DNA of 64,000 nt from a virus: positions 1-64,000 of IMG/VR virus record IMGVR_UViG_3300036859_000580. One strand, given 5' to 3'. The notes under the pieces were generated by a model. The model was not told the origin of the DNA and searched no databases. It worked only from the letters and a program-made list of their open reading frames with translations. Made by a program: the position numbers and the translations under genes. Below are positions 1 through 7,601 of the stretch, one piece after another (position 1 is the stretch's first letter; each line of letters starts with the position of its first letter).

Positions 1-708
1 GATGAGCAGCCGCACGACGTGTCCCGCGACGTTGCGCACGTACGTGTAGTGCCGACCGCCCGGCTCACCGTCGTGAAAGTGGATTGGGATCGACTCACCC
101 CGTCGGATCATGTCCACCACGCGAGGAATGAAGGCAAGCTGAGACTGCCTCTCGCCGAACATGTTGGCGCTGTTGACGATCGTCACGGGAACGTCGAACG
201 TCCGCGCGTACGAGCGCGAGATGTCCTCCTGAGCCGCCTTGGAGGCCGCGTACGGGCTGGACGGCCGGTGGTCCGTACCGGTCGTCGGCTCACCTGGCCC
301 GTACACCTCGTCCGTCGACATGTGAATGAAGCGCCGGGGCTTGAGAGTGCGCGCGAGTTCGAGCATCGTCAGCTGGAGATCGACGTTGTTCTTAATGAAG
401 TCGCGCGGGTCGTGAATGCTGGCGTCGACCTGGCACAGCGACGCGACGTTGACGACGTAGTCGATCCCGCCGATGCGCCTAAGCTGCGCGGGTGAGAACG
501 GTACCGTGAGGTCGTGCGTGACGTGCGTCACGCGCGCTCGATCACTACCCGCCTGCGTGGCGAGCATGGCGTAGATGATGTTGTCCATGGTGCCGTTGTG
601 CCGTGTCAGCGAGTCGACGCTCACCACGTGCCAGTCGGTGGCCGCCAGGATTTCCTCGAGAACGTGGCTACCCACGAAGCCACCGGTTCCCGTGATGAGC
701 ACTCGCAC
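1..708 (-). CDS. NAD-dependent sugar-nucleotide epimerase/dehydratase (5' end; C-terminus outside window)
   Basis: Read from a GTG start two bases after the upstream stop. The N-terminus has the Rossmann GTGGFVGS loop. STDEVYG follows at about residue 130 and YAASK at about residue 155, the SDR YxxxK pair. The TDE triplet is the acid-base signature of dTDP-glucose 4,6-dehydratases, so a dehydratase is more likely than a plain epimerase. It would make a keto-deoxy sugar nucleotide in the cytosol, presumably for the three glycosyltransferases just upstream in the same transcript. The last 236 codons visible run off the window edge, so the C-terminal substrate domain is unseen. Confidence 0.85.
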   Translation of the reverse strand, partial: MRVLITGTGGFVGSHVLEEILAATDWHVVSVDSLTRHNGTMDNIIYAMLATQAGSDRARVTHVTHDLTVPFSPAQLRRIGGIDYVVNVASLCQVDASIHDPRDFIKNNVDLQLTMLELARTLKPRRFIHMSTDEVYGPGEPTTGTDHRPSSPYAASKAAQEDISRSYARTFDVPVTIVNSANMFGERQSQLAFIPRVVDMIRRGESIPIHFHDGEPGGRHYTYVRNVAGHVVRLLI

Positions 709-710
709 GT

Positions 711-899
711 CTACTCCATAGTTCGTTCGATCAGCAGCATCAAACCACAACCCACATTCGAGCAGGCAATGACACCTGGGTAGTCCCACTTTGGTGGTTC
801 AACCGTGGTAATCGTAAATTGCTCCGGGACTCCGCACTCATCTTGACATGCCATCTGGCACGGACCGACGTACCTCAACGTGAGCTCGCCGAGTGCCAC
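711..899 (-). CDS. Small cysteine-rich protein, unknown function
   Basis: A 62-codon frame with a GTG start overlapping the end of the upstream glycosyltransferase gene. It carries CxxxC, a later C and CSNVGCG, giving five cysteines that could bind one metal. It fills the gap between two well-supported genes on the same strand. The product is not recognised. The start is uncertain because a nearby TTG is also possible. Confidence 0.45.
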   Translation of the reverse strand: MALGELTLRYVGPCQMACQDECGVPEQFTITTVEPPKWDYPGVIACSNVGCGLMLLIERTME

Positions 900-1528
900 G
901 CGAAGAAGGGCCACGCCACGACTGGGCGTTCGTAGTCGCCCGGCTCGACCGAGCCCGGCTGCCACGTGCTGTCGGCGCCGGACGAACGGTAGTGATACAT
1001 GACCCGGTCGATGTAGTGCTCGGTGACCAGGCGGCCCCGCATGCGGTCGGCCCACGCCACGTCCTCGGGTGGGTCGCCGTCGCGGTAGTCGACACACTTG
1101 GCGATCGACGTAAGCACCGGGTTCAGGTGGCTGACGTCGCGGTAGAAGCCGAGCTGGTCGTCGGACCAGCGACCGTAGCAGATGCTGTGGTAAGTCGGCT
1201 TGAGCGGTACGCCGTCCACGTAGCACTGCATCTGCCAGCCCACGTAATCGACGCCGTCCAGTCGCTTGACCACCTCGTCCACGTAGTACTCGGGCAGCTG
1301 GTCGTCGTCGTCCACGAACGACACGTACCGCGAGTTGGCACCCTGGACCAGATCCTGCCGGACCTCCGCCAGAGGTCGCTCGCCGTTATTCCACAGCGCG
1401 CTGACGGTCACCTGGCCGGCGTGCGCCAGTACCTGCGGCATGAGCTGCTCGAGCAGCTCGGTGAAGCGCGCCTCACGCCGACCGATCGTGGCGATGAGAA
1501 TGGTCCAAACCGGTTCGACGTCGTCCAC
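875..1528 (-). CDS. Glycosyltransferase, GT-A fold (family 2-like)
   Basis: 217 aa. The N-terminus VWTILIATIGRRE is the beta-strand opening typical of GT2 enzymes. VDDDDQL at about residues 72-78 is the DxD metal/nucleotide-sugar site. It should transfer a sugar from an activated donor, but the acceptor is unknown. It sits in a run of three GT-A genes ending in a sugar dehydratase, which suggests synthesis of a glycan on virion protein, DNA or host surface. Confidence 0.8.
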   Translation of the reverse strand: MDDVEPVWTILIATIGRREARFTELLEQLMPQVLAHAGQVTVSALWNNGERPLAEVRQDLVQGANSRYVSFVDDDDQLPEYYVDEVVKRLDGVDYVGWQMQCYVDGVPLKPTYHSICYGRWSDDQLGFYRDVSHLNPVLTSIAKCVDYRDGDPPEDVAWADRMRGRLVTEHYIDRVMYHYRSSGADSTWQPGSVEPGDYERPVVAWPFFAWHSASSR

Positions 1529-1540
1529 GTTCGTCGCCTT

Positions 1541-2251
1541 CTACTCGCTAATGCCGGGTATGTCCAGTGTGTCGCTAAACTGCCGCACGGCGGCGCTCAA
1601 CTTGGCGATGTCGCTCATCCGCTCCGGCGTCTTGTCACGGTAGATGCGCTCCACGTTGTCCTGCGCGTGCCGCACGAGCCGCTCCTGGTGCGTCCGGTCG
1701 AGCGGTCCCTTGCCGACGACGGGGTGCATGTGCTCCGTGTACACGTCCTCGAGGTACACGCGTCGGCCGATCGCGTCGGCGACCTCGGTCAACCAGAGGT
1801 CGTTGTAGTCGGAGCTGAAGTAAGGCGGCACGAAGTAGCCGACCGCGTCGGTCCAGTTGCGGTGAAGGAACCCGTGGGTCGCCATGTTGCGGTCCTGGTA
1901 GCCGTCACGGCCGTGCACGAGCGCGATCTTGTCGGGGATCAGGTCGAACGCGGCGAGCACCTCCGAGTCCCATGCCGTCGAGCGGAAGATGATGTCGTCG
2001 CCGCACTGCATGAAGATGTCGTTCGTGGCGTGCTTCCAGCACGCGTTCCACATTTCCGAGAGAACGATGCGCGTCCCGACCACCGCCTGCACACCCAGTT
2101 CGTTGACCACGTCATACGACGCCGCGTCATCGTCGTCGACGTAGAAGATGAACTCGAGGCTGGCCGCGCCCTGCGCCGTGCTCATGGCCGAGTCGTGCAG
2201 TCGACGCACGTTGTCGGGGCGACCGCGCGTCGGGCAGAGAATGCTGATCAT
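1541..2251 (-). CDS. Glycosyltransferase-like protein, GT-A fold
   Basis: 236 aa beginning MISILCPTRGRPD, a classic GT2 N-terminus. YVDDDD near residue 37-42 and the later CGDDIIF motif are candidate DxD sites. The HMHP near the C-terminus could provide a conserved histidine. Middle member of the three-gene GT cluster. Donor and acceptor cannot be predicted. Confidence 0.8.
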   Translation of the reverse strand: MISILCPTRGRPDNVRRLHDSAMSTAQGAASLEFIFYVDDDDAASYDVVNELGVQAVVGTRIVLSEMWNACWKHATNDIFMQCGDDIIFRSTAWDSEVLAAFDLIPDKIALVHGRDGYQDRNMATHGFLHRNWTDAVGYFVPPYFSSDYNDLWLTEVADAIGRRVYLEDVYTEHMHPVVGKGPLDRTHQERLVRHAQDNVERIYRDKTPERMSDIAKLSAAVRQFSDTLDIPGISE

Positions 2252-2268
2252 ATCTTCCTTTCACCACC

Positions 2269-2895
2269 CTAGTGGAGTCCGTTCCACGACTTACCACTGG
2301 TGTTGCCGACGTGCCAGCGCCAGCGCCACGTCCGCTCGGGCGCGTGCACGAACCGGGCGCCTTCGGCGAGTAGCTTCCGCCAGCAGCCCCAGTCCTCGCA
2401 CGCCGGGTTCGGCCACTCGGGCGTGCCGGGCTGCGGGAAGCCGTCCACCTTCTCCAGTAGCGACCGACGCACGAGCACGGTGATCGGGATGAAGTTGCGC
2501 TCGGTTTCGATCTCACGCTTCAGCTCGTCGTTGAACGGCAGGCCGAGCGGCGTGCGCAACTGGCCGTTCTCGGGCGCGAACAGGGGGTCTGGACCCTCGC
2601 GCAGCTCGAACCAGGGGTAGACCAGGTCGGCGTCCTTCGAGTGATCCAGGAGGACCTGGAGGTGCTGGGGGTAGAGCACGTCGTCGTCGTCGAGGAAGGC
2701 GACCCACTCGGTCGACGCGGCACGCCACGCGCGGTTGCGGTTCCAGGCTGCGCCGCGGCCGTCGACGTCGATCGACACGTGCACCTCGTCGGGCACGTGC
2801 GTCTGGAGGAGGACCGACGCGAGCGCCTCGGCCTGCAACTCCACGCGGTGGGGAATGGCCGTGATGCACACGGCCACCGAGTCAAGACGTGACAT
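2269..2895 (-). CDS. Glycosyltransferase family 2 protein
   Basis: 208 aa. The GT2 pattern is clear: AVCITAIPHR at the N-terminus, AAWNRNRAW before the nucleotide site, and FLDDDDVLYP as the DxD motif at about residues 67-76, followed by CEDWGCW. First of the three GT-A genes in transcription order. It overlaps the small upstream frame by about 14 nt, so the genes are probably translationally coupled. Confidence 0.85.
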   Translation of the reverse strand: MSRLDSVAVCITAIPHRVELQAEALASVLLQTHVPDEVHVSIDVDGRGAAWNRNRAWRAASTEWVAFLDDDDVLYPQHLQVLLDHSKDADLVYPWFELREGPDPLFAPENGQLRTPLGLPFNDELKREIETERNFIPITVLVRRSLLEKVDGFPQPGTPEWPNPACEDWGCWRKLLAEGARFVHAPERTWRWRWHVGNTSGKSWNGLH

Positions 2896-3076
2896 CGTAC
2901 GTCGCCTTCCACCGCGTGAACTGCGGATACCTCGCGTGACAGATCTTACAGTCGGTTAGGTGGACGTGCGCAAGCTTGGAGTTACGATCCAGCCTGCGCA
3001 TCGTCACGCGGTGACGGTACTCGATCACCTCTTGCCGGCTGAACTTTCTGCGAGTCGCGACCATCGTCACGCTCAT
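2882..3076 (-). CDS. Small basic protein with a CKICH motif, unknown
   Basis: 64-codon frame ending in TDCKICHARYPQF, a possible half zinc knuckle. The long form overlaps the upstream frame by about 95 nt. An internal ATG at 3001 gives a 39-aa version with a 20-nt overlap, which fits the local style better. Function unknown. Confidence 0.45.
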   Translation of the reverse strand: MSVTMVATRRKFSRQEVIEYRHRVTMRRLDRNSKLAHVHLTDCKICHARYPQFTRWKATYDVTS

Positions 3077-3206
3077 CCGGCACCTCCTCGTCGTAGATTC
3101 TTCCGAGCGCGCGTCGCGCCCGCGCGTCGGGGTACGGCTCCACGTCGACGTAGCCGCGGCCCATGCTCACGTAGCGCAGCACGTCCAGGATGTCGGGGTC
3201 AGTCAT
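2982..3206 (-). CDS. Small acidic protein, unknown
   Basis: 74 codons beginning MTDPDILDVLRYVSMGRGY. The start overlaps the stop of the holin-like gene by 8 nt, as expected for a coupled small gene. The last third overlaps the next frame and looks low in information, so the true product may be shorter or one of the two frames is spurious. Confidence 0.45.
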   Translation of the reverse strand: MTDPDILDVLRYVSMGRGYVDVEPYPDARARRALGRIYDEEVPDERDDGRDSQKVQPARGDRVPSPRDDAQAGS

Positions 3207-3408
3207 CCGCCGCGTCCTTGGACTTCGCGTTGGGAATGCTGAACACCGCGGTCAACGTGATCACGAACGCGTCGATCGCGGTCAACCAGTCGGTGCTGTC
3301 GATGACGTGGTCCTGGTTGCCCATGACGAGCGCGGAGACGAGCGCGCCGAACGCCGCGAGCCACGCCTTGGTCGCCTGCGGCGAGAAGAGAATCTTAAGC
3401 TGCTTCAC
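3199..3408 (-). CDS. Putative holin (two membrane segments)
   Basis: 69 aa. The N-terminus is followed by two hydrophobic segments at about residues 15-30 and 42-58, then a short charged tail ending in DAADD. This matches the architecture of small actinophage holins, which form inner-membrane holes to release endolysin. The predicted endolysin is far away at 55.1-55.9 kb, so lysis genes would not be co-transcribed. A non-lytic membrane role is possible. Confidence 0.55.
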   Translation of the reverse strand: MKQLKILFSPQATKAWLAAFGALVSALVMGNQDHVIDSTDWLTAIDAFVITLTAVFSIPNAKSKDAADD

Positions 3409-3504
3409 ATCGTGCTCCTGTCATTAGGTGAAGTGGCGAGGGAGACGGGATACTTATCACCACTTACCTACTTCGTCACCCTGACCCTCGCGTGTCTCCC
3501 GAGG

Positions 3505-3579
3505 TGGCTACCCACCCAGGATTCGAACCTGGAATCTTCGGAATCAGACTCCGACGTCGTGCCGTTGGACCAGTGGGTA
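3505..3579 (-). tRNA. tRNA-Gln (anticodon CTG), CCA encoded
   Basis: Complete cloverleaf on the minus strand. The acceptor stem has 7 perfect pairs. The anticodon stem TCGGA/TCCGA encloses GTCTGAT, anticodon CTG. The T arm is CCAGG/CCTGG with TTCGAAT. Discriminator G73 fits Gln and CCA is encoded. The D stem has one mismatch. It lies downstream of tRNA-Met in the same transcript. Confidence 0.95.
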
Positions 3580-3599
3580 CCGGTGAAGCTGGTGCCTCG

Positions 3600-3674
3600 T
3601 GGCGGGAGTGGGATTCGAACCCACGACCTGCGGATTATGAGCCCGCCGCGCTAACCGAACTGCGCCATCCCGCT
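3600..3674 (-). tRNA. tRNA-Met (anticodon CAT)
   Basis: The anticodon arm GCGGG/TCCGC has loop CTCATAA, and the T arm is GTGGG/CCCAC with TTCGAAT. The acceptor has 6 pairs plus an unpaired A1-C72. An unpaired 1-72 position and three G before the loop resemble initiator tRNA, but the D arm looks elongator-like. A lysidine-modified tRNA-Ile2 cannot be excluded. CCA is not encoded. Confidence 0.93.
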
Positions 3675-3677
3675 CTG

Positions 3678-3780
3678 CGTGACCTAGTGAGGCTTGGCTC
3701 CGTCTCCTCGGCCAAGGTAGGCTGTCGGGCCTACCGACGCGATCGACGCGATGGGACCTCCATCGCCTCACTAGGTCGCG
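3678..3780 (-). ncRNA. Cloverleaf-like structured RNA upstream of tRNA-Met
   Basis: A long closing stem (3678-3693 with 3765-3780; 16 pairs, one G-T) encloses three hairpins on the same segment: 694-698/711-715 (5 bp), 716-722/729-735 (7 bp) and 750-754/760-764 (5 bp), all offset from 3000. The 5' end matches the expected start site of the TAGGGT promoter at 3786-3791, and the 3' end lies 3 nt before tRNA-Met. It may be an independent RNA or a processing leader of the tRNA transcript. Confidence 0.6.
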
Positions 3781-3785
3781 TACTT

Positions 3786-3791
3786 ACCCTA
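3786..3791 (-). promoter_or_regulatory. Putative -10 element TAGGGT for the structured RNA and tRNA-Met/Gln
   Basis: TAGGGT on the minus strand, 6-7 nt upstream of the closing stem of the structured RNA. The same hexamer precedes the other tRNA locus (31477) and genes at 28923 and 30328. No clear -35 is seen. Confidence 0.5.
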
Positions 3792-3847
3792 TCGTACGTA
3801 CCACGTCGCGTCGCGTTCAGGCGGGTAAGAGCCGTCGACACGACGTA

Positions 3848-4177
3848 TCACAACTCGGTGTATCGTCTACTTCCCGTCGCGCCGACGTTGAAGCTGGTCA
3901 CCCACGACGTCCGGAACGTCAGTTGACTACGTGCACCCTGCATGGACGCGGTCACCGTGACCCAGTCGTCGGCGTTGATCCACTCGATGAGCGAGTCGCG
4001 CACGTCGTCCGGGTCGGTACCCTGCCAGTCCATCGACACGATGCCGTGTCCGGGGACGTTGACGCCGACGCCGAACCACAGCTCCGGCCGACCGTCGGGT
4101 GCCAGCGGCTCCGGCTGCAACGCGGCCGCGTCGCGCGCGTTTCTCAACCGCTGGTGATCCGTTCTTAGACCAAACAT
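3848..4177 (-). CDS. Hypothetical protein
   Basis: 109 aa, soluble, with ELWFGVGVNVPGHGIVSMDW in the middle. No family recognised. Last gene before the tRNA block on the minus strand. Confidence 0.6.
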   Translation of the reverse strand: MFGLRTDHQRLRNARDAAALQPEPLAPDGRPELWFGVGVNVPGHGIVSMDWQGTDPDDVRDSLIEWINADDWVTVTASMQGARSQLTFRTSWVTSFNVGATGSRRYTEL

Positions 4178-4227
4178 TGCGCTCTCCTCAACTTCCGTCC
4201 GTGTACCTAGCGTAGACCTCGATCATG

Positions 4228-4314
4228 CTACCCCGTGACCGCCCAGAGAAACCACAGCGCCATGAACACCACCACGGAGAGGACGCCCACGCACGTCCGC
4301 AACACGCACCACAT
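4228..4314 (-). CDS. 28-aa membrane peptide
   Basis: The ATG directly follows the upstream TAA (TAAATG), so termination-reinitiation is likely. The product is almost entirely one hydrophobic helix (CVGVLSVVVFMALWFLWAV). Too short to classify. One of several single-helix mini-proteins in this region. Confidence 0.5.
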   Translation of the reverse strand: MWCVLRTCVGVLSVVVFMALWFLWAVTG

Positions 4315-4569
4315 TTAACCTGGAACATCCCCACTGATCGTGCTGAACACATCGGTCAAGTCGCCGTCGTCCACGGTCGTCGCGGGTTCGCTCGCGACCG
4401 TCGGCACGTCGGGGACCATGGGGAGATTGTAGTACCGGTGAATGAGTTCGGCCGCGAACAGCTCGGGCTGCGGGTCCGGCGTGCGCACCTGGAAACCGCC
4501 CTCCCACGACTGGGCCTCACGCACGAGTCGCTCGTACGTCGACGCCCGCTCGAACTTGACTTTCGGCAT
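4315..4569 (-). CDS. Hypothetical protein
   Basis: 84 aa, MPKVKFERASTYERL start chosen because AAGGAG lies 8 nt upstream. Longer in-frame extensions lack a ribosome site. Acidic C-terminal half. Immediately followed by the 28-aa membrane peptide. Confidence 0.65.
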   Translation of the reverse strand: MPKVKFERASTYERLVREAQSWEGGFQVRTPDPQPELFAAELIHRYYNLPMVPDVPTVASEPATTVDDGDLTDVFSTISGDVPG

Positions 4570-4591
4570 TGCTCGTCTCCTTGGTATGTGA

Positions 4592-4626
4592 GGTGGGCCG
4601 CACGTGGACGACGCGTGCGACCCACC
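4592..4626 (-). terminator. Hairpin between small-gene units
   Basis: GGTGGG/CCCACC with an inner GCACG/CGTGC stem. It lies in the 170-nt gap before the 4739 gene. No T-tract, so activity is uncertain. The rest of the gap shows nothing recognisable. Confidence 0.4.
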
Positions 4627-4738
4627 TCCGCGGGTGCCGGTCACGCAGGAACGCTCATGACAGGGATGAAAGGTGTTTCCCCGAGCGGACCTTTGCACGT
4701 GGGTGCTCGTCGTGCTGTCGACGCACCGGCACTAGGCT

Positions 4739-5110
4739 CTAGGGTATGATCTCGGGAGCTTCGATCTCGCCGTTGGTGAACTCACCGGCGAGCGTCCACA
4801 ACTTGCGCAGTGAGTTTGCCGACTCGAACAGCTGGCCAGCTTGGTAGTACGTGAGCCCGAGCAGCTCCTGCGCGCGGTCGCGAATGGACATGGGAGCGTC
4901 GTTGAGACACGCGAATCTTACGCCGTTGTAGCGGTTGAGCGTCCAGCTGAGCTCGTCGCCGTTCAGCACGACCGCGTGTCCGGCGAGGCAGTGTGACGTG
5001 CGGCACACGTTGCCCTGCCAGACACGCTTTCCCCACACGCCCTGCTCCCACTCGTCGGGATGTGCGGTGATGTACTCGAGCGTTTTGCGCAGAAGTGGAA
5101 TGTTGATCAC
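4739..5110 (-). CDS. Hypothetical protein, paralogue of the upstream gene
   Basis: 123 aa. Shares with its neighbour at 5107-5583 the N-terminus (IPLLRKTLEYITAHPDEW against VPRLRDALDYIVEHPDEW), a CxxxxCLAG block, and a C-terminal FTNGEIEAPE / FTGGEIEIPE. This is a tandem duplication. CLAG proteins of this type recur in actinophages without known function. The start overlaps the upstream stop by 4 nt (ATGA). Confidence 0.8.
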   Translation of the reverse strand: MINIPLLRKTLEYITAHPDEWEQGVWGKRVWQGNVCRTSHCLAGHAVVLNGDELSWTLNRYNGVRFACLNDAPMSIRDRAQELLGLTYYQAGQLFESANSLRKLWTLAGEFTNGEIEAPEIIP

Positions 5111-5583
5111 GAGTCGTCCTCGTCCTCGTCCTCGTCGTCGTCGTCGTCCCAGTCACTGAGGCCATCGAACCGTCGCGGCTGCACGGCGATCTCCTCCGGG
5201 ATCTCGATCTCACCGCCGGTGAACACGTTGGCGAGGTAGAACAGGTCGTGCAGCGTGTTGTCCGCTTCGAACAGATCAAGCGCCTGGTCATCGGTCAGGT
5301 CCAGGGCGAGCTGCGCGAACTTCGACGTGAAGTCCACTTCCCAGATCGGGTGTTCAGTGATGAAGTCGAAGTCCTCGATCGAGCTGTGCTCGAGGTTCGA
5401 CGTCGCGTCGACGCCCGGGCTGATGAACAACGGCACCGCACCCATGACCTTCACGGCGACGACGCCGGCCAGGCAACCCGCGGTTCCGCAGTCGGTGCGC
5501 ACGATCCAGTTCGACTGGTTCCACTCATCTGGGTGCTCGACGATGTAATCCAGCGCGTCGCGCAGCCGCGGTACGTTGACCAT
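5107..5583 (-). CDS. Hypothetical protein with CLAG motif and poly-acidic tail
   Basis: 158 aa. The start is at MVNVPRL, matching the paralogue downstream. CGTAGCLAG is followed by an insertion absent from the paralogue, then the shared FTGGEIEIPEE block and a highly acidic D/E tail. The two cysteines could form a disulphide or bind metal. Function unknown. Confidence 0.8.
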   Translation of the reverse strand: MVNVPRLRDALDYIVEHPDEWNQSNWIVRTDCGTAGCLAGVVAVKVMGAVPLFISPGVDATSNLEHSSIEDFDFITEHPIWEVDFTSKFAQLALDLTDDQALDLFEADNTLHDLFYLANVFTGGEIEIPEEIAVQPRRFDGLSDWDDDDDEDEDEDDS

Positions 5584-5591
5584 GCTCTCCC

Positions 5592-5948
5592 TCAACTTCC
5601 CTTCGTGATCGGGTTGACGCCGCCGCGCACGCGGATCGCGTTCACCTCGTCCAGGTGCGCGCTCCAGTACTTGTTGCTGCGCTCGAACTCGTCCATGGTG
5701 TTGAGTTGCACGCACAGGTGCGACCAGCAGTACACGCCGTCGTGCGCGCCGCTTACTTGGCGAACCTTACGCCTACTCGTCTTGAACCGCCACGTCGCCT
5801 GATTCTTACAACGGTACCTCTCCTTCAGCTCCGGGTCGTGCACGGCCTTGAGCGACATCTGGCCCCAACGGTAGCCGTCGCACGGCCGTGATCTCTTATA
5901 CAGGGTGACCCAGGGAAGCATCTCGGCGAGTTCCTGACGCCACGTCAT
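5592..5948 (-). CDS. Hypothetical protein with four conserved-looking cysteines
   Basis: 118 aa. Cysteines in RPCDGY, YRCKN, YCWSHLC and a GVYCWSH motif suggest a zinc site. Strong ribosome site GAGGAAAG before ATG. Last upstream gene of the paralogue pair. Confidence 0.65.
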   Translation of the reverse strand: MTWRQELAEMLPWVTLYKRSRPCDGYRWGQMSLKAVHDPELKERYRCKNQATWRFKTSRRKVRQVSGAHDGVYCWSHLCVQLNTMDEFERSNKYWSAHLDEVNAIRVRGGVNPITKGS

Positions 5949-6075
5949 TGCGCTTTCCTCTCATCGGTAAAGTGTCCGCCTAACCCCCACGGACTTAGCA
6001 GCCGCTAACGGTAACCTCTTAACCGGGCTTTCTCCTACGAGTGTTTCCCGGTAAGATGCTGCATTCCCACTCGCA

Positions 6076-6246
6076 CTACCTCACCAGCGTGCTGACGAAC
6101 CACAGCATCGCGAGCGGTAGCGCGATCGCCGTAAGCACCGGCAGCGACGCCCAGACCGCGACGGGAACGGTGAGCGCGATGAACGCCGTGTCCCAGTTGA
6201 GGACGTGCGACACGAGCGCCGCGTCGATCCAGCGTGGCCTACGCAT
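6076..6246 (-). CDS. Small membrane protein
   Basis: 56 aa from MRRPRWIDAAL. Two hydrophobic stretches (TAFIALTVPVAVWASL and LTAIALPLAMLWFVST). Start overlaps the upstream gene by 8 nt. Function unknown. Confidence 0.6.
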   Translation of the reverse strand: MRRPRWIDAALVSHVLNWDTAFIALTVPVAVWASLPVLTAIALPLAMLWFVSTLVR

Positions 6247-6526
6247 CGTAGCGCTTGATCCGCTCCGCGACCGCATCGGCCGAGCGCGACGCGAACACGC
6301 GGCCCTTGAAGACCGGCGGGTCGTGCGGGTACCAGTCGCCCTCGCCCTCGTCACTGTTCTTACTCACCCAGCGCTCGGCCTCGTTCGCCGCGTGGATCAC
6401 GAAGCTGACCGGCAGCTCGGTGCCGAAGAACGCGTGAACCTTCGTCGTGACCTGCTCGTTGAGTGCGTCGAGCGTCTCTCCCCGAACGTTGAACTCGATG
6501 ACCAGGTCCGTGTTGTCGGCGGTCAT
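6239..6526 (-). CDS. Hypothetical protein
   Basis: 95 aa, soluble, MTADNTDLVIEFNVRGETL. No recognised domain. Coupled to the membrane protein downstream. Confidence 0.65.
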   Translation of the reverse strand: MTADNTDLVIEFNVRGETLDALNEQVTTKVHAFFGTELPVSFVIHAANEAERWVSKNSDEGEGDWYPHDPPVFKGRVFASRSADAVAERIKRYDA

Positions 6527-6587
6527 TACTACCTGCCCTTCCGGTTGTCGTGTCTCGTTGATCCTAGCATCCGGTCGTCGAACGGTG

Positions 6588-6689
6588 TCAGCGCTTACGC
6601 CCGTCGTTGCGCGGGCCGCCGTCGCCGAAGTAGGTGACGAGCACGACGGCGAGTAGGATGAGAATCGCCGCCGTCGTGTTGCCGATCAC
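6588..6689 (-). CDS. 33-aa membrane peptide
   Basis: GTG start overlapping the upstream stop (GTGA). Helix AAILILLAVVLVTYFG followed by a short basic tail GDGGPRNDGRKR. Tandem partner of the 45-aa peptide upstream, with the same helix plus GGPR tail layout. Confidence 0.55.
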   Translation of the reverse strand: MIGNTTAAILILLAVVLVTYFGDGGPRNDGRKR

Positions 6690-6823
6690 CGCCTACCTCC
6701 GTCACGAGGGCCGCCGCTGATGAAGATGATAAGCAGCGCCACGCCCACCACCGCGATGAACGCCGTGAGCGCCGTGTTCGAGCCGGCCACGGCGTCCGGC
6801 GGTGGCGTCACCTGGTTGATCAC
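6686..6823 (-). CDS. 45-aa membrane peptide
   Basis: GTG start overlapping the upstream TGA by 4 nt. One helix (ALTAFIAVVGVALLIIFIS) then GGPRDGGRR. Probably N-out with a basic cytosolic tail. The near-repeat with its 33-aa neighbour suggests duplication. Confidence 0.6.
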   Translation of the reverse strand: MINQVTPPPDAVAGSNTALTAFIAVVGVALLIIFISGGPRDGGRR

Positions 6824-7230
6824 CTGAGCAGCTCGCCGATCTGGATCGCCGACGCCGGCGAGTACGCCGTGTCACGCTCGTTCCACGTGGTCCAGTTCAG
6901 CGCAGCGAGAAGCGGCCGGATGCCCGCCCACCAGCCGGCGTTCGCCGCGCCGTGAACACGAAGCCAACGCTCGGCGGTCCACGCGCCGACGCCGTGCCCA
7001 GGCTTCTCGATCGTGAGCGACGTGCCGCCCGCGGTCACCAGGAGGAACGTGTACGCCCGATCCGTCGCCGAGTCGACGTGCGGCATCACGTGCACCAGTG
7101 CCACGCGGTAGCGGGTCGCGTCGCCGGGTGCCCAGTACGCGTAGATCGGCATCGGGAGAAGCTGACCGGTGATCTCGCGGCCGGCGTGCAGCACCCGTGC
7201 CAGCTGCTCGGCGTTCTTGAACTCGTCCAC
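6820..7230 (-). CDS. Hypothetical protein
   Basis: 136 aa from a GTG that overlaps the preceding TAG by one base. Tryptophan-rich C-terminal half (WTAERWLRVHG, GWWAGIRPLL, NWTTWNERD). Family not recognised. Confidence 0.65.
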   Translation of the reverse strand: MDEFKNAEQLARVLHAGREITGQLLPMPIYAYWAPGDATRYRVALVHVMPHVDSATDRAYTFLLVTAGGTSLTIEKPGHGVGAWTAERWLRVHGAANAGWWAGIRPLLAALNWTTWNERDTAYSPASAIQIGELLR

Positions 7231-7601
7231 TAGTACCTCCCCTGGAGCGTGGCGATCATGGCGCGCTTCTCCCACTCCAGCTTGGCCTGGTCGATCTCGA
7301 AGAACTTCGCCAGCAGCGTCTGGATGTACTCGCCGTTCGGCACCCAGCCCTCGCGGTGCGCCGTCGTGGTGCCCCTGCCGTCGCAGACTCGGCACGCGCC
7401 CCTGTCACGACCGTCCGTGCCTACGTGCCGACCGTCGTTGCAGTCGTGCCAGACGTCGCCGTAGCAGGTAACCTCCTCATCGTCCTCGTACCAGCGCATC
7501 AGGTGCGTACCCCGCGATGCCAGCCACTCGATGAACTCACACACCACCTGCGACTGCGCGGCGACTCGACTTAACTTCTCGTGCTCCGGTTGCTCAGTCA
7601 C
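7230..7601 (-). CDS. Hypothetical protein with a DnaJ-like zinc knuckle
   Basis: 123 aa. CYGDVWHDC and CRVCDGRG resemble half of the CxxCxGxG zinc modules of DnaJ. N-terminal helix VVCEFIEWLASRG. Likely a small nucleic-acid or protein-binding factor. No enzymatic motif. Confidence 0.7.
   Translation of the reverse strand: MTEQPEHEKLSRVAAQSQVVCEFIEWLASRGTHLMRWYEDDEEVTCYGDVWHDCNDGRHVGTDGRDRGACRVCDGRGTTTAHREGWVPNGEYIQTLLAKFFEIDQAKLEWEKRAMIATLQGRY

Noticed and set aside
893-2272. 459-codon plus-strand frame
   Set aside because: It lies antisense to two glycosyltransferase genes with DxD motifs and has no recognisable domain or ribosome site.
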